DNA of 64,000 nt from Hyperoplus lanceolatus (lineage: Eukaryota > Chordata > Actinopteri > Uranoscopiformes > Ammodytidae). Of this stretch, positions 13,481 through 29,890 are shown in pieces (within the stretch, counting starts at the first letter, position 1; every line of letters starts with the position of its first letter). A program made the position numbers and the translations under genes. Under the pieces are notes generated by a model, which saw only the letters and a list, made by a program, of their open reading frames with translations, was not told where the DNA came from and ran no database searches. The DNA lies in contig CM049414.1 in assembly GCA_026929865.2 (NCBI GenBank), positions 3,727,001 through 3,791,000 on the forward strand, written 5' to 3'.

Positions 13481-16400
13481 TGTACTTGCGATTATGGCTG
13501 TCCCCTTGCTTGTAGCTCTGCCTCTGTTGTGTTTTTGTTTTTCAGCCAGGAAGACGTTCTACAGTCTTCCGGTATGTCGCGCTATTTTGCCCCCAAATCA
13601 CTGCCTCAGAACTATTCCCTGGCAGTCCCGTGGTTTTATAAGACAGTCCCTCGTTGTGTTCCCTCTTCCATAACAGGCTAGTCTACGTTAGCTAGGCTAA
13701 GCTAGCGCAATGCAGAACAGTAACACTTCCGGCTACATTCTGTCAAAATAAAAGCGATGTTGAAGCGCCTCTATCGCAGTCTCAAAAAGCACCAGAGTGA
13801 AAACCAGAAACCACCGAGTTATTTTGAAGAACTAACGTCTGGCACATTGCTTTATGGTCAGCTGTTATGAATGAGAGGAGGCATAGGTGTTGTATGCATC
13901 CACTGCCTGGCCGCATACTGCGCAGCATCTTATTTCACCAGCAGGACACAGTTCATATTCGTCTACCATACAGTCTATGGTCAGCTCTAGACGTTTTCCG
14001 TAGAAATATGAGCTAAAACAGTGGCCGTGAAAAAGGAATGTATTGGGTGTTTTCTTGTCCTCATATGCCTCGTCTGCTACAAATGATGTAAAGCTAAGTT
14101 TGTACGCATTCAACAGTAATATCCGGAATCATCCTGTTTGGCATTTTCAAAGTAATAGGCTAGTACAAAACAGAAGGGTAGTAGTGGCTAAAACGGGATT
14201 TTTGATCACCACCTCGTACTAAAACTACACAGATAGGTTAGGTAGGTTAAACAAGTGGTACGAATAATGACCATAGTCATCAATACGAATAAGCTTGAAT
14301 GCATAGAATAATTAAAAAATAAAATAAATAAATAGACTAAAACAATCACCCATGGGGATGCTGTCAGAAGAACCCAAGTCCTTTCCAAGCATTTTAACGG
14401 CCTTGTCTCCTCACCTGAACATGAGCAATCCCGCAGACACAGACGGACGAGAATCATAGATAGTAACTAAGGAATATTGTTTAGAATGAAAACCCGTTTA
14501 AAAAACTTAAAAAGCATAAGTTTACATAAGTTTGATATCTGGCTCATTTTTAATAAGGAAGTAGGCCAACTAGCAATTTAATGACCCACGAAGAAATGGT
14601 GCAGCCAGCACTGCCCGCGGTATGGAAGAAAGAGACGCCTTTGGTGGACTTTTATTTTGAAACTAAAAGCGCCTCGACAAACAGGAAGCAGTATGTAGAA
14701 CTTGGAGCTTGAAGACATTTCGCTTAAATTGCCACTGCAGCATCAACACAAGATCAGACCCAGAGTCACATCAGAGAGCTGGGAAGCTTCACTTTCCCTG
14801 TGGCGAGGAAACATTCTTAATTGGCTAATGCATTTCCTGTGAGGGATATCACAAAGGAACACATCAGATCCCTATAGAAACATGATACAGGAATATTGTA
14901 GACCTATATTTAGACCAGCCCGTATGGGTATAGCCTATACTATTGATACAAAAGAGGATGGAATGACCATATATGGGTGTGTGTGTGTGTGTGTATATGT
15001 ATATACAGTACAGTGAGATTAATATGAGAGCACCACAGGCTAACGCTGTATGCTGTCACTTCTTAAATATTTATAGTATTCATATATATTATTGACTAGG
15101 GCTTTGGTGATTTTTGGTAAAGGCAGCTTTAATGGAACTTAAGCACAAGCATTAATATTGCAGACAGGTCAACACAGCCGTATGTAGCATACACTGTCTC
15201 TCCTCTTCAGGGATATAGCTATAGGACACCATGGACATGCCCCTGTGTGTCTCTGTGAATTTGGGGCGGCTTTGCTGGAGAGTTTATATATATTTTTTTA
15301 AATCTGATATTTGTAGGCCTGTATCTTGACTGTTTTCAGGCCTCATCAAGGTATTGAGACCATTGTGGACAATAAGGTTATTCAATTGTCAGAAAGTACA
15401 AGTTAAGAGTTCAATATAAATAGTGCATGTTAAAAAGAAAAAATATCTATATTATTGATGTGGAGAGCTGGGTTGGTATTGAGGGACGTTGGACTCATGA
15501 CCTCAGTATTTCTAAAATCCTAAATAGAGCCATTTTCGTTAGGAAATTCTTCATTTTTCTTGATTTTTGAAGGTGAAAAGATGGATTCCCACAGAAAGAG
15601 TCAGAAGTGGAATTTACCAAGTGGAAAAATTTGCCATTGACTCTGAATCTCATCTCATACAACTTAATATATTTTCCACTGAATCAAACGGTTTGAAGAA
15701 GACCACTAAACCACCTTCAAAGCAGCCATGATTTTAAAGTCACATTCACAATTTTCTCTGATCACTTTTTGGATTTTCTTTAATCTTTTTAGAACCTGTT
15801 AAGCAGTGTTTGTTCCATAGGTGCTTGTCTGGTGTGTATGATGCCTTTGTTATGCCTCTGTCACCTCTCCAAGCTGCTCAGTATTCCACTCAGACCGCTG
15901 TAATGGTCCATACCTGGCAGGCAGCAGCAGCAGTGGGTGTGCTGAGCTCACGTCTGTCCTCTCCCTTCAATGAGAGCCATTAACAGCTGCTTGGGTCTGG
16001 TTCAAGTCGGGGACAGGGCCGTCAGACACTCAATAATGACGCCTCTCCTTTTATTAATTCCTTATCGGAGCAGGGAAAATAATCCTCCCTCATGACACTG
16101 CAGTGATGGAGGCAGGGTGACATGACTGCTACATTAATGTTACACCATATGGAACAATGGAACACAATGCAATGACCACTTCTCATTAGGCATGAGTCAA
16201 GGTTGTTTTGATCTCACAAGGCCACTTAAGCTGGACTGATGCTTGTTGTCATGGACATGTACTGTGGGAACATATATATATATAGTGTGTACACAAGCTC
16301 CAGTGTACATGGAAAGGGGATGATGGAGGCCTCTTTTTGTGTGGGGGAAGTATCCGTGTCTGGTTGCTTTGCGCTGGGTAGATAAGGCAGAGTGGAGTGG

Positions 16401-17420
16401 CATGCAAAGTCCTGGAACCATAACAAACGCTGGATTGATTGGTGCTGGCAGCGCTGGTGTTTACTGACTGCACCTCATGTAGGAGCTGATAAAAGCTGGG
16501 TTCAGCACCGGAGTTCCCCCCACACACACACACACAAACACACACACTTTTTGTCAGGTCTTTGTAACCAGGCTGACATAATTGGACCAGTGTGTTCACA
16601 CCGACATGGCACAAACCATGAAGTTGATAGTAAAGGTGGAAGTTGAGGGCTTATCAGGGACCTGGTTGAACATACACACAGGATGCCTCTGTCATAAGGC
16701 TTCCTGTGCCCCTTCTACACATGCTTTATCGTGATCCTGCTCTCATGGGCAACTACATTTCATATTGTTTTTATTATAACCACAGTCAAAAATGTAAATT
16801 GTTTCACAGATAAGTTGCCATTTATTGTTGGTAGTAATATCAAAAAAGTGAACACAGAAGAAGTAGCCCAGGCTGGGGCTGGTGTTCCCATTATTTGGAA
16901 CATACTGCCACCTTCTGGTCAATCATAGGCATCACCAATAAATACACAGACGGGCTGTGGAGCCTCAAGCATCTCACCGCTGTAATACATCTGTGTGTTA
17001 TGATATATTGCTGTGTGTTGGTTCTCATTTCAGATGCAATCACAGTGGAAAGAGATTGAATGGTATTCGGAGTGTGTAGTGCGATTAGAAACACTGTTAA
17101 AAATGAACCATGAATCATGGGGAGGGAGGGAAAGGGGGGTTGGACAGGGTTTGAATCCGGCCCCGGCTTGTTCTCTTGCATGTCATTCCCCCTCTCTGCC
17201 CCATTTCATCTCCGTCTCTCCATAAGTGTCTAATAAAGCAAAAAAAGGCCCAAAATTTATCTTAAAAATTAACCATGAATTAACAACAAATCTGTATCGG
17301 CTGCAGGTTTCTACCTACAGCATGTTTTGGTTTTGTACAAAAAATAAATGAAAAGGCATCCCCGACGTTGCGTTATTAAATGAAGAGTTGAATATTACTT
17401 CTGTAAAATAAAATCTGAAG
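13481..17420. other. intergenic region between rev3l 5' end and traf3ip2 3' end
   Basis: No exon recognised. About 15880-16150 is non-repetitive, with ATTAA/TAATGA motifs and balanced composition, and could be a conserved non-coding element; this is a guess. Confidence 0.5.
17121..17250 (+). mobile_element. second tRNA-derived SINE family, 3' part
   Basis: B-box-like GGTTTGAATCCGG followed by the GCATGTCATTCCCCCTCTCT tail and TAATAAAGCAAAAAAAGGCC, a common fish SINE ending. Confidence 0.6.
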
Positions 17421-17425
17421 TAATT

Positions 17426-17431
17426 TTTATT
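17426..17431 (-). terminator. traf3ip2: candidate traf3ip2 polyadenylation signal
   Basis: AATAAA on the minus strand, about 135 nt past the stop codon, just beyond the 25-bp tandem repeat. The cleavage site is not verified. Confidence 0.45.
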
Positions 17432-17464
17432 TATGGCTTTTGTTTTATCCTTATGTGTCCCTTA

Positions 17465-17564
17465 TAATAGGTCCATGGTGTGTCCCTTATAATAGGTCCA
17501 TGGTGTGTCCCTTATAATAGGTCCATGGTGTGTCCCTTATAATAGGTCCATGGTGTGTCCCTTA
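17465..17564 (-). repeat. 25-bp tandem repeat, 4 exact copies, in traf3ip2 3'UTR
   Basis: The unit on the transcript begins TAAGGGACACACCATGGACC and ends TATTA. Four identical copies fill 17465-17564, a 12-bp partial copy follows at 17453-17464, and the array begins on the base after the TGA stop. Confidence 0.95.
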
Positions 17565-22481
<4,917 letters not shown>

Positions 22482-22497
<16 letters not shown>

Positions 22498-22522
22498 TTT
22501 GTGTCACAGAAGGAAGAAGATC
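22482..22522 (-). CDS. traf3ip2: traf3ip2 exon with start codon
   Basis: The 16 coding nt (22497-22482) read ATG GAG CCT CTT AGA G, ending at a GTAAGC donor; the split codon continues as Gly in the next exon. A TTTAAG acceptor at 22523 suggests this exon also has about 25 nt of 5'UTR. It is too short to prove alone; the phase fit and position support it. Confidence 0.7.
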
Positions 22523-23491
22523 CTTAAAGTGAAAGTGGAAACACGGTTAAAAGGAATTCAATAGAGCTCGACAACTTAAAGAGACACATACAATACAATA
22601 CACTACTTTACATGAGCACGACTGGCAAGAAACCAACTGTATTGTGTTGGATCTGAGAGAGAAAAAGCACACTTTTACCAACAGAGTCACTGCCAACAAG
22701 TAAAAGCTATATCACCACCAATGAAAATGCACATCATACAAATCAAATAGCAGACAGAAAGTATTGGAGTAAACATGTCGTGTGAACTGTTTTAAGGAGG
22801 TTTTTACACATTCTTGTTTCCTCACTGAATGTGTGTTACACACTACATGTCCCTTTAGAGGTGGCTTTGAGTGTAACATAACAGCACACATACGCTACAG
22901 AGTGGTACAAAGGTCAAAATCACTGATCGAAAGGTATTTCAGGTATGCACTCTTGTAGGTGACCATGTCAAAAGCATGTTCCCCTCTATAAACACACAAA
23001 GAAAGAGTCAAGTAGAAGTCTCCCACACGTACCTTTTTTTTGTTAGACTTACTAATCCCCAGCCACGGCACAAAAACTTGTTCTACGGCAAACAGGAAAC
23101 ATTCCCACTATGTAAAGCTGGGAAGCCTCGTGACCCATTCATGCAAATGAGGCGAGGCATTAAAGACTGCACCTGCCAGGTAGGCTCTTCAGAGGGCACT
23201 GTCTGCCATTCAGGTTCAACAGTTCCTTTGGTTTTTAAAGGGGGCAGGTCTCACTCCCCCCCCCCAAAAAAAGGACATGGAAATACTCAAGCAATACATT
23301 TGAAACCAAAAACAAAACAAGCATTTGCAACATTCTTGATATGCAGCCTATCTACAATTTATTTGGAAGAAATGACTAAACTGTCTTATTGAATGTAATT
23401 CAAAAGCTCACACAACTGACCTTCTCAACCAGCATTTAGTGAAATTCAAGACACAAATATCACATACACTACTTCTTATAGTTAAAAAGGG
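22523..23491. other. interval between GPCR 3' end and traf3ip2 5' end
   Basis: Only about 1 kb separates the two genes. It should hold the traf3ip2 promoter or an upstream intron. No CpG island or TATA box is evident. Confidence 0.5.
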
Positions 23492-23497
23492 TTTATT
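23492..23497 (-). terminator. candidate GPCR polyadenylation signal
   Basis: AATAAA on the minus strand, about 280 nt past the TAG stop. A second AATAAA lies at 23358-23363. Confidence 0.45.
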
Positions 23498-23778
23498 TAC
23501 TAAGGCAACTTGATTTAAACCAATACACTTAAGTTAGTAACCATTAACTATCTACTATCTACTAAGAAAGCAACTACAACACAAACAGAAGAGATTATGA
23601 TCTTCTTACGATTAATCCTGCTGCTCTAGTCTAGTGTCCTTTGTCTGAAAGTGCGCCCAATAACTAAAATCAGGCTTTTCCTTTTACATACAGGCCTCAC
23701 TACGTAGTCACAAGAAGTGCTTCTGCTTAAGGGTTAATTATTTTAAAAGTCAGCTCTTAATCGGTCCTTTCAGATCCT

Positions 23779-24788
23779 CTACTTTGTCTTCTTGAGGTTG
23801 GTTAGAACCACAGTCATGGGTTGGCTAGACGGCAAGGCCTTATGATCTACAACTGAGAAGACTGTCATGGTGGTGTGGTTGAGCATGGAGCTGAGCTCAC
23901 GCGCCTTAGCCTTACAAGACACCACCTGGACCAGCTCCTGCCTGAAGCGCCGGCTCACCATGCAGTAGAGCAGGAAGTTGGTGGTGGAGTTGAGGTTCTG
24001 GAGCATGTTGGCCAGGTCTCCAGCCACGTTAATGGGGAGGGAGTAGTTGTCTCTGTCGAAGGCGTCGTCGTTGTACTGGGTCCTCAGGATGCAGTAGGTC
24101 ACAAAGCGGGGCAGGCTGAGCACCACGAAGCTCCCAGAGACCGTACCTAGCAGCAGGATGGTCCTCCTCAACATGCCCCTGCTGCTGCGCCCATGCATCA
24201 CACGCCGCTCCTCCTTGGTGAAGAGGTTGCTGGCGCGGCACAGATGGTGTCCAATGAGGGAGTTGAAGATGATGACCAGCACAATGGGGGTTCCCCCTGA
24301 GAGGAACGTGGTTATCCACACTATCACAGTAGAATAGTATTCGTCGCGATAGCGGCACCGGGGAAGTGTCACATTCACCCCGTCCACATTCATGTTGACG
24401 GGGGTACTGACGTTGATCCAGTTGAGCGGCACAGAGACCAGATGTGACACCAGGATTATACCCAGACAGTTGAGCTTGGTGACCCAGGGCTGGGAGAAGT
24501 GCCTCTTGGCCATGGTGCTGCGGAGGACCAGGTAGCGCTCTATGGTGAACACCACCACGATCCATGAAGAGCTGTACAGGGCTCCGTACTGGAAGAACCC
24601 CAGGATGCCACACCACGGGTGGGAGTGCCAGAAGGGCTGCGGGAGCCAGAAGGTCAGGGTCAGATCGATCAGGATCACCCACACCAGGTAGCAGGTGTCC
24701 ACGATGGCCAGGCAGCTCAGGTAAACCACGGCAGTGTAAGACATGCCGCATTTACGGAAGCAGATCATGTAGAATGTGAAGAGGTTAG
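23779..24788 (-). CDS. GPCR main exon: TM1 end to C terminus
   Basis: 1010 nt, starting (A)NLFTFYMICFRKCGMSYTAV and ending VVLTNLKKTK with a TAG stop. The acceptor is GTCTTCCAG. An in-frame ATG further upstream (about 24864) lies in the intron and is not the start. Confidence 0.95.
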
Positions 24789-26284
24789 CTGGAAGACAGG
24801 GACGCAACAGCTCAGATGGAAACACAACATGTGAATGTCTGGTCCTACTTGAACTTATTATCAATTAATTCAATTATTATCTTTAAAATTGAATTGATTG
24901 TCACTAGGGAGCAGCAGAAGAATCATCTTTAAATACAACATCTGACATAGTATCACCTTTGGAGCAGTTGAGCTTATTAGCACACAGATGACCATGTGAC
25001 AAAAATAATTCCAATACCATGTTAGCTTTTGTTTGGTCTTCACCAACCCTTGAGAAAAACCTGTTTCCCTCTTGCTAGAAGCTCCACTATTTTGTACAAC
25101 ATACTTTATTTTCCTGTCTTTGTGTGAGTTGCTGGGTGAGTTCTGACATGAGCGACTGGAATTCATTTGTATTTGTTTGACCAGTCACAGTACTGTAGCC
25201 CAGCTTGCAGACATAGAGCCTAGACTGGTTACTTTATATAAGGTTATGGTAATCTTATCATCTGATCAGCCATCACCAAGTCTGTGTCTGGATCTCACAC
25301 AGTGAAGTGATGAAATAAAGCCACATGTATGACATCATGATCATCCATGTCTCGTGCACTGTACTTTATCATACTCTGATAAACACACTTTAACATGCAT
25401 GACTGTTTAGTATTTGAGGTTGTATTCACAGGATTTGGAATATTATTGATCGATTTATATACAGTACAGCTGGCTGTTTATGCACATGTACTGTGCTATC
25501 CTGTCATTAATCTTATGATGATTTGATAACAGGTTACTGAATGCGTATAGTAAATGGTCCTGAAATCAAAAGCTGAAAGATGCTTAAACCACTGCTGAGG
25601 GGAACAGGGCGATAACTCTCTGTGGGTCTGGCAGATTGACCACTTTAACTCTAGGATAGACTTTTGATTCATTGTTATTTATTGATAAGTGTAAGAAACA
25701 CTTCTAACAAAGCTTCCTTATTCCAGGTTTAATTTGAGTCAGCTAGTACACCCACACGTCAGACACGATATAGTCTTCCAACCAGTCACCTAGCAGTTGT
25801 TGGTAAAAAAAATAGCTTCTTTCCAATCATGACAGTTACTGAAACCTTATTTCAGAAAATGATGCAAAGTAAATCGAAACTAATATCAACTTTCTTATCT
25901 ACATGTGTGCTCTTTTCTTTGCCAGTGTATTTCCCATATCACAGGACTAGTTATGAAATACATCAGCTGAATGTGTAGTAATGGATGAATACAGGATGCT
26001 CTGTTTGAGAGCAGCATTGGGCCATCATGACATTCTTCATTAGGACATGTGAGGAGGACAGAGTGAGCCCAAAGGGATTGATAAACAGTAATAAGTGACC
26101 TATAAACCTGATGGTGCATTGGTTACAAGCTGTCCAGATTAAACTCATTCAAGCATGAAAAGCCTAAGAGGAAGAGAGTCACACTAAAATGACAGGGAGC
26201 CTCACCTGGAACACCCATGATGCATAGCAGCGGGTAATAGATCTTCTGCACGGTGACGAAGATGGCGACGCTGTCTCCCTCCAT
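23779..26284 (-). CDS. GPR139-like class A (rhodopsin family) GPCR, complete, two coding exons
   Basis: Seven-transmembrane receptor of 362 residues from exons 26284-26206 and 24788-23779. The N terminus is very short (about 14 residues, no signal peptide). TM1 has GVPAN (N1.50), TM2 has LAIVDT (D2.50), and TM3 starts at WCG (Cys3.25) and ends in ERY. ECL2 has NVS and NVT glycosylation sites and the partner Cys (LPRCRY). TM5 and a basic ICL3 (EERRVMHGRSSRGMLRR) follow, then DLANMLQNLNSTTNFLLYC in TM7 and a Ser/Thr-rich tail. The TM7 wording is close to human GPR139 (DIANMLALLNTAINFFLYC), as is YYPLLCIMGVPANL in TM1. GPR139/GPR142 are Gq-coupled receptors, the former reported to respond to aromatic amino acids; ligand and coupling here are unknown. 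ERY replaces DRY and TM7 lacks the NPxxY proline. The exact orthology group is uncertain, so no symbol is given. Confidence 0.92.
25201..25515. repeat. 315-bp inverted repeat, left arm
   Basis: Reads CAGCTTGCAGACATAGAGCC at its low end and CTGTCATTAATCTTA at its high end. The reverse complement matches 28933-29251 with, by eye, one substitution and one 4-nt indel. It lies in the GPCR intron between its two coding exons. Confidence 0.95.
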
Positions 26285-26324
26285 GGTTCATTGAGCAGCG
26301 GGTCAACAGCTCGCATGCTAATAC
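26206..26324 (-). CDS. GPCR exon with start codon
   Basis: The ATG at 26284-26282 (context ACCATGGAG) is followed by EGDSVAIFVTVQKIYYPLLC and IMGVP. The donor is CCAG|GTGAGG. An acceptor TTTATTGCAG at 26325 gives about 40 nt of 5'UTR in this exon. An upstream out-of-frame ATG lies 8 nt before the start (a two-residue-offset minor uORF). Without this exon the next exon would start inside TM1. Confidence 0.9.
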
Positions 26325-26439
26325 CTGCAATAAAGCAAGAGAGAGGTGGTAGGAGGAGGGCAGTAAGCAGGCTAACACTGGGCCAGGGGTGACTGAACCG
26401 TGCATATTAGAGCTGTTTCTTAGGGCTGGAGATGGGTGA

Positions 26440-26590
26440 AACCGGAATTCAAGATTGTTTATTGTCATGTGCACAACAATTAAAGAACAGTCGCTGGCAA
26501 TGAAATTCTTTAGTCTTGGGCTGCTTCAACAGTGCACTGTAAGAACAGGTAAGAGTATAAGAGAAACACAAGTAGGAAAGCTGAGACTTT
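26440..26590 (+). repeat. retroposon-like tail sequence before the ATA array
   Basis: GATTGTTTATTGTCATGTGC and GCAATGAAATTCTTTAGTC resemble the tail of common fish retroposons. The sequence leads directly into the ATA array. Confidence 0.4.
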
Positions 26591-26602
26591 AATAATAATA
26601 AC

Positions 26603-26655
<53 letters not shown>

Positions 26656-26745
26656 TAATAACAATATAATGATAATACAAATAAAAGGTAAGAGTATACG
26701 TATAAAAAATACAAGTATAAAAGCTGAGACTTAAAAAAATAAATA

Positions 26746-26789
<44 letters not shown>

Positions 26790-26889
26790 CGATAATAATA
26801 ATAATATTATTAATAATATTATTAATAATAATGCAAATAAAAGGTAAGAGTATAAGTATAAGAAATACAAGTATGAAAGCTGAGACTTA

Positions 26890-26983
<94 letters not shown>

Positions 26984-27000
26984 GGTAAGAGTATAAGAAT
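26590..27000 (+). repeat. composite (ATA)n array with interspersed 45-50-bp unit
   Basis: Three ATA/AAT microsatellite blocks (about 26590-26663, 26746-26830, 26892-26980) alternate with copies of a segment containing GGTAAGAGTATAAG, ACAAGTATGAAAGC and TGAGACTTA, making a higher-order repeat. Confidence 0.85.
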
Positions 27001-27148
27001 AAGTATAAGAGAAACCCAAGCTGAGACCTATATAACAGAACCAAATAAATGTTATAAGTAATAACAAAATAAATAATGTAAAGAAAAAGTAAAAGTGTAA
27101 GATTTAAAATGTTAAAAGAGTGAAATGGAATGTTCTTGAGCTGTGACA

Positions 27149-27789
27149 CCAAGTATAAGGTGCAGTGAATACAGTTACCAAGTATAAGGTGCAGTGAATA
27201 CAGTTACCAAGTATAAGGTGCAGTGAATACAGTTACCAAGTATAAGGTGCAGTGAATACAGTTACCAAGTATAAGGTGCAGTGAATACAGTTTCCAAGTA
27301 TAAGGTGCAGTGAATACAGTTTCCAAGTATAAGGTGCAGTGAATACAGTTACCAAGTATAAGGGAGGAATACAGTTACAAGTATAAGGTGCAGTGAATAC
27401 AGTTTCCAAGTATAAGGTGCAGTGAATACAGTTTCCAAGTATAAGGTGCAGTGAATACAGTTACCAAGTATAAGGTGCAGTGAATACAGTTACCAAGTAT
27501 AAGGTGCAGTGAATACAGTTACCAAGTATAAGGTGCAGTGAATACAGTTACCAAGTATAAGGTGCAGTGAATACAGTTACCAAGTATAAGGTGCAGTGAA
27601 TACAGTTACCAAGTATAAGGTGCAGTGAATACAGTTACCAAGTATAAGGTGCAGTGAATACAGTTACCAAGTATAAGGTGCAGTGAAGACAGTTACCAAG
27701 TATAAGGTGCAGTGAAGACAGTTACCAAGTATAAGGTGCAGTGAAGACAGTTACCAAGTATAAGGTGCAGTGAAGACAGTTACCAAGTA
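27149..27789 (+). repeat. 29-bp minisatellite, about 22 copies
   Basis: The unit is CCAAGTATAAGGTGCAGTGA followed by ATACAGTTA. Variants TTTCC for TTACC and GAAGAC for GAATAC are grouped, not random, and one shortened unit lies near 27358-27378. It lies in the probable 5'UTR intron of the GPCR. Confidence 0.95.
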
Positions 27790-28382
27790 CATGAGTCAAA
27801 TGAAATGTAAAGAGAGGGATACGAATGAAATATAAAAGAAAAAACATCACATCACACACCATAATGAATAAAGCTTTGGATATATTGGAGAGGAGCATTT
27901 GATCAATGTTATTAGCCTTTGGTTTGGAGTCACTAATGCATCGTCACATTTAGACGTTTCTTCATCTATGTTTGAACTTGTACTAGAGATTATACAGCTC
28001 CTGATATGTTTCAGTAAAAAAAAAAGTGAAAACAGAGGCATTGAGCTGATCACCCCAATAAACGCTGGTTAAGAGCTGATTAGCTCAATCGCTAACGGCT
28101 TGTAAAAATAGCTGTATCAGGTTTACATATCAACTGCCCATACTGATCCACTGTTATCTCACAGACAGATCCCTATTGTGCTATATAGTCTATCAATTGT
28201 TTGATTGATTCTTAATTTAACATGAAAACCCTTTCACAAATGAAAGAAAGAAAAAATACTATTACACACATACAATTCTTATCATGAATTTGTACTGACA
28301 CAGGTTAACAATGATCTTTATCTGGGGGAGGGGGGAGGGGGATGGGAGTCTCCATGGATAAAATGAATCAAGTCAGACCTAC

Positions 28383-28450
28383 CTGCTGTCTGTAGGAGCT
28401 CTGTGCTGCGCTGGATGTAGCTATGAAGGTGTCACACACAGGTGTCTCCG
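28383..28450 (-). other. possible 5' noncoding exon of the GPCR gene
   Basis: A strong donor, CAG|GTAGGT, is read at 28383/28382 and would splice to the 26324 acceptor over about 2 kb. The upstream limit and transcription start are not visible, so the end coordinate is nominal. This is inference from splice signals only. Confidence 0.3.
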
Positions 28451-28623
28451 TCCATACAGATGCAGCTGCTTGTGTGTCTCCACAGGGACAAGACTGTCAG
28501 TGATATGAAGAGGGGATGGGTGAGACTGAGGAGGAGGCAGTCACCTGACTCAGTCCATGGCTCACCTCTTCTTCCTCCGCAAACAATAACTGACAGCACA
28601 GAAGAACGGACCAAAAAAACTTA

Positions 28624-28907
28624 CCCTGCGTTCCAAATCACATACTTGTTCTCTTTACTACACTACATACTAAAGTACAGAAGACTTTTAGGGCCACAGG
28701 AGAGAGAAAAAAATCAGTAAGGAAGATTTTGTTTTTCATTATGTAAAAAATATCAAGAATAAAGACGAATACTCCAAAATGATATTAGAGTTAGTGGGGC
28801 ATTTATGTCTTTTCAGCATACTACAATTGATGTGCTTGAATTGGGACATCCTAAATCTTTTTCTGGTCTACTAAATAGTAGGGAAGAATGGGGATTGGAA
28901 CGCAGGG
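28624..28907. mobile_element. CCCTGCGTTCCAA MITE family, short subtype, intact copy
   Basis: Ends CCCTGCGTTCCAAATC and GATTGGAACGCAGGG are flanked by the 3-bp direct repeat TTA (28621-28623 and 28908-28910). About 284 bp. Confidence 0.85.
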
Positions 28908-28932
28908 TTACTCTTTTTCAATTCTATCAGAC

Positions 28933-29251
28933 TAAGATTAATGACAGGATAGCACAGCACATGTGCATAAACAGCCAGCTGTACTGTATATAAATCGATC
29001 AATAATATTCCAAATCCTGTGAATACAACCTCAAATACTAAACAGTCATGCATGTTAAAGTGTGTTTATCAGAGTATGATAAAGTACAGTGCACGAGACA
29101 TGGATGATCATGATGTCATACATGTGGCTTTATTTCATCACTTCACTGTGTGAGATCCAGACACAGACTTGGTGATGGCTGATCAGATGATAAGATTACC
29201 ATAACCTTATATAAAGTAACCAGTCTAGGCTCTTTCTATGTCTGCAAGCTG
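28933..29251. repeat. 315-bp inverted repeat, right arm
   Basis: Begins TAAGATTAATGACAGG and ends TATGTCTGCAAGCTG, the near-perfect reverse complement of 25201-25515. It is bounded by a MITE (25 bp before) and a CA/CG microsatellite (directly after). Confidence 0.95.
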
Positions 29252-29253
29252 TA

Positions 29254-29339
<86 letters not shown>

Positions 29340-29340
29340 T

Positions 29341-29400
<60 letters not shown>
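29252..29400 (+). repeat. (CA)n/(CGCA)n compound microsatellite
   Basis: CA, then about 14 units of CGCA, then CA. It directly follows the right arm of the large inverted repeat. Confidence 0.97.
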
Positions 29401-29405
<5 letters not shown>

Positions 29406-29783
29406 GATTCCCTAAATTTGTAAATTGCCTCTGTCTTGTGTGTTGTCTTGTTTACACGGTCATGTCTCCTCTCAATAACTAAAAAGTGGAAAACAAAGAA
29501 GAAAAAACAGACAGCAAGGCGTGGCGGCTGGTTCTGCTGTCGAGGTGCAGGAGGGAAAGTGACAAACCCCTGGCTCAGTGGACAATCAGTGCTCACACTC
29601 TACACCTCCCAACACTATTGATCCACTAACCAAACAGGTACAAGACAAACACAGGCCGGAGACAACAGCACAGAACGGACAAATACATTTTGGAAAAAAA
29701 AACCACTCAGCTCATTGGAAGTGAATGAGGCTTCACTATAACAGCAGCATTAGACCTTATATCACAGTGAACATGTTGCTCCA

Positions 29784-29890
<107 letters not shown>

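Noticed and set aside
13257-13673. Plus-strand 138-codon open frame upstream of rev3l
   Set aside because: It lies in a CpG-rich region where stop codons are rare, with no recognisable domain and an unusual Lys-run from an A-tract.
24029-24751. 240-codon minus-strand open frame rich in Pro, Gly and Arg
   Set aside because: It is another reading frame of the GPCR exon; the true frame has clear transmembrane segments.
27149-27789. Regular 29-bp repeats reminiscent of a CRISPR array
   Set aside because: Units are directly contiguous with no unique spacers, in a vertebrate genome; this is a minisatellite.
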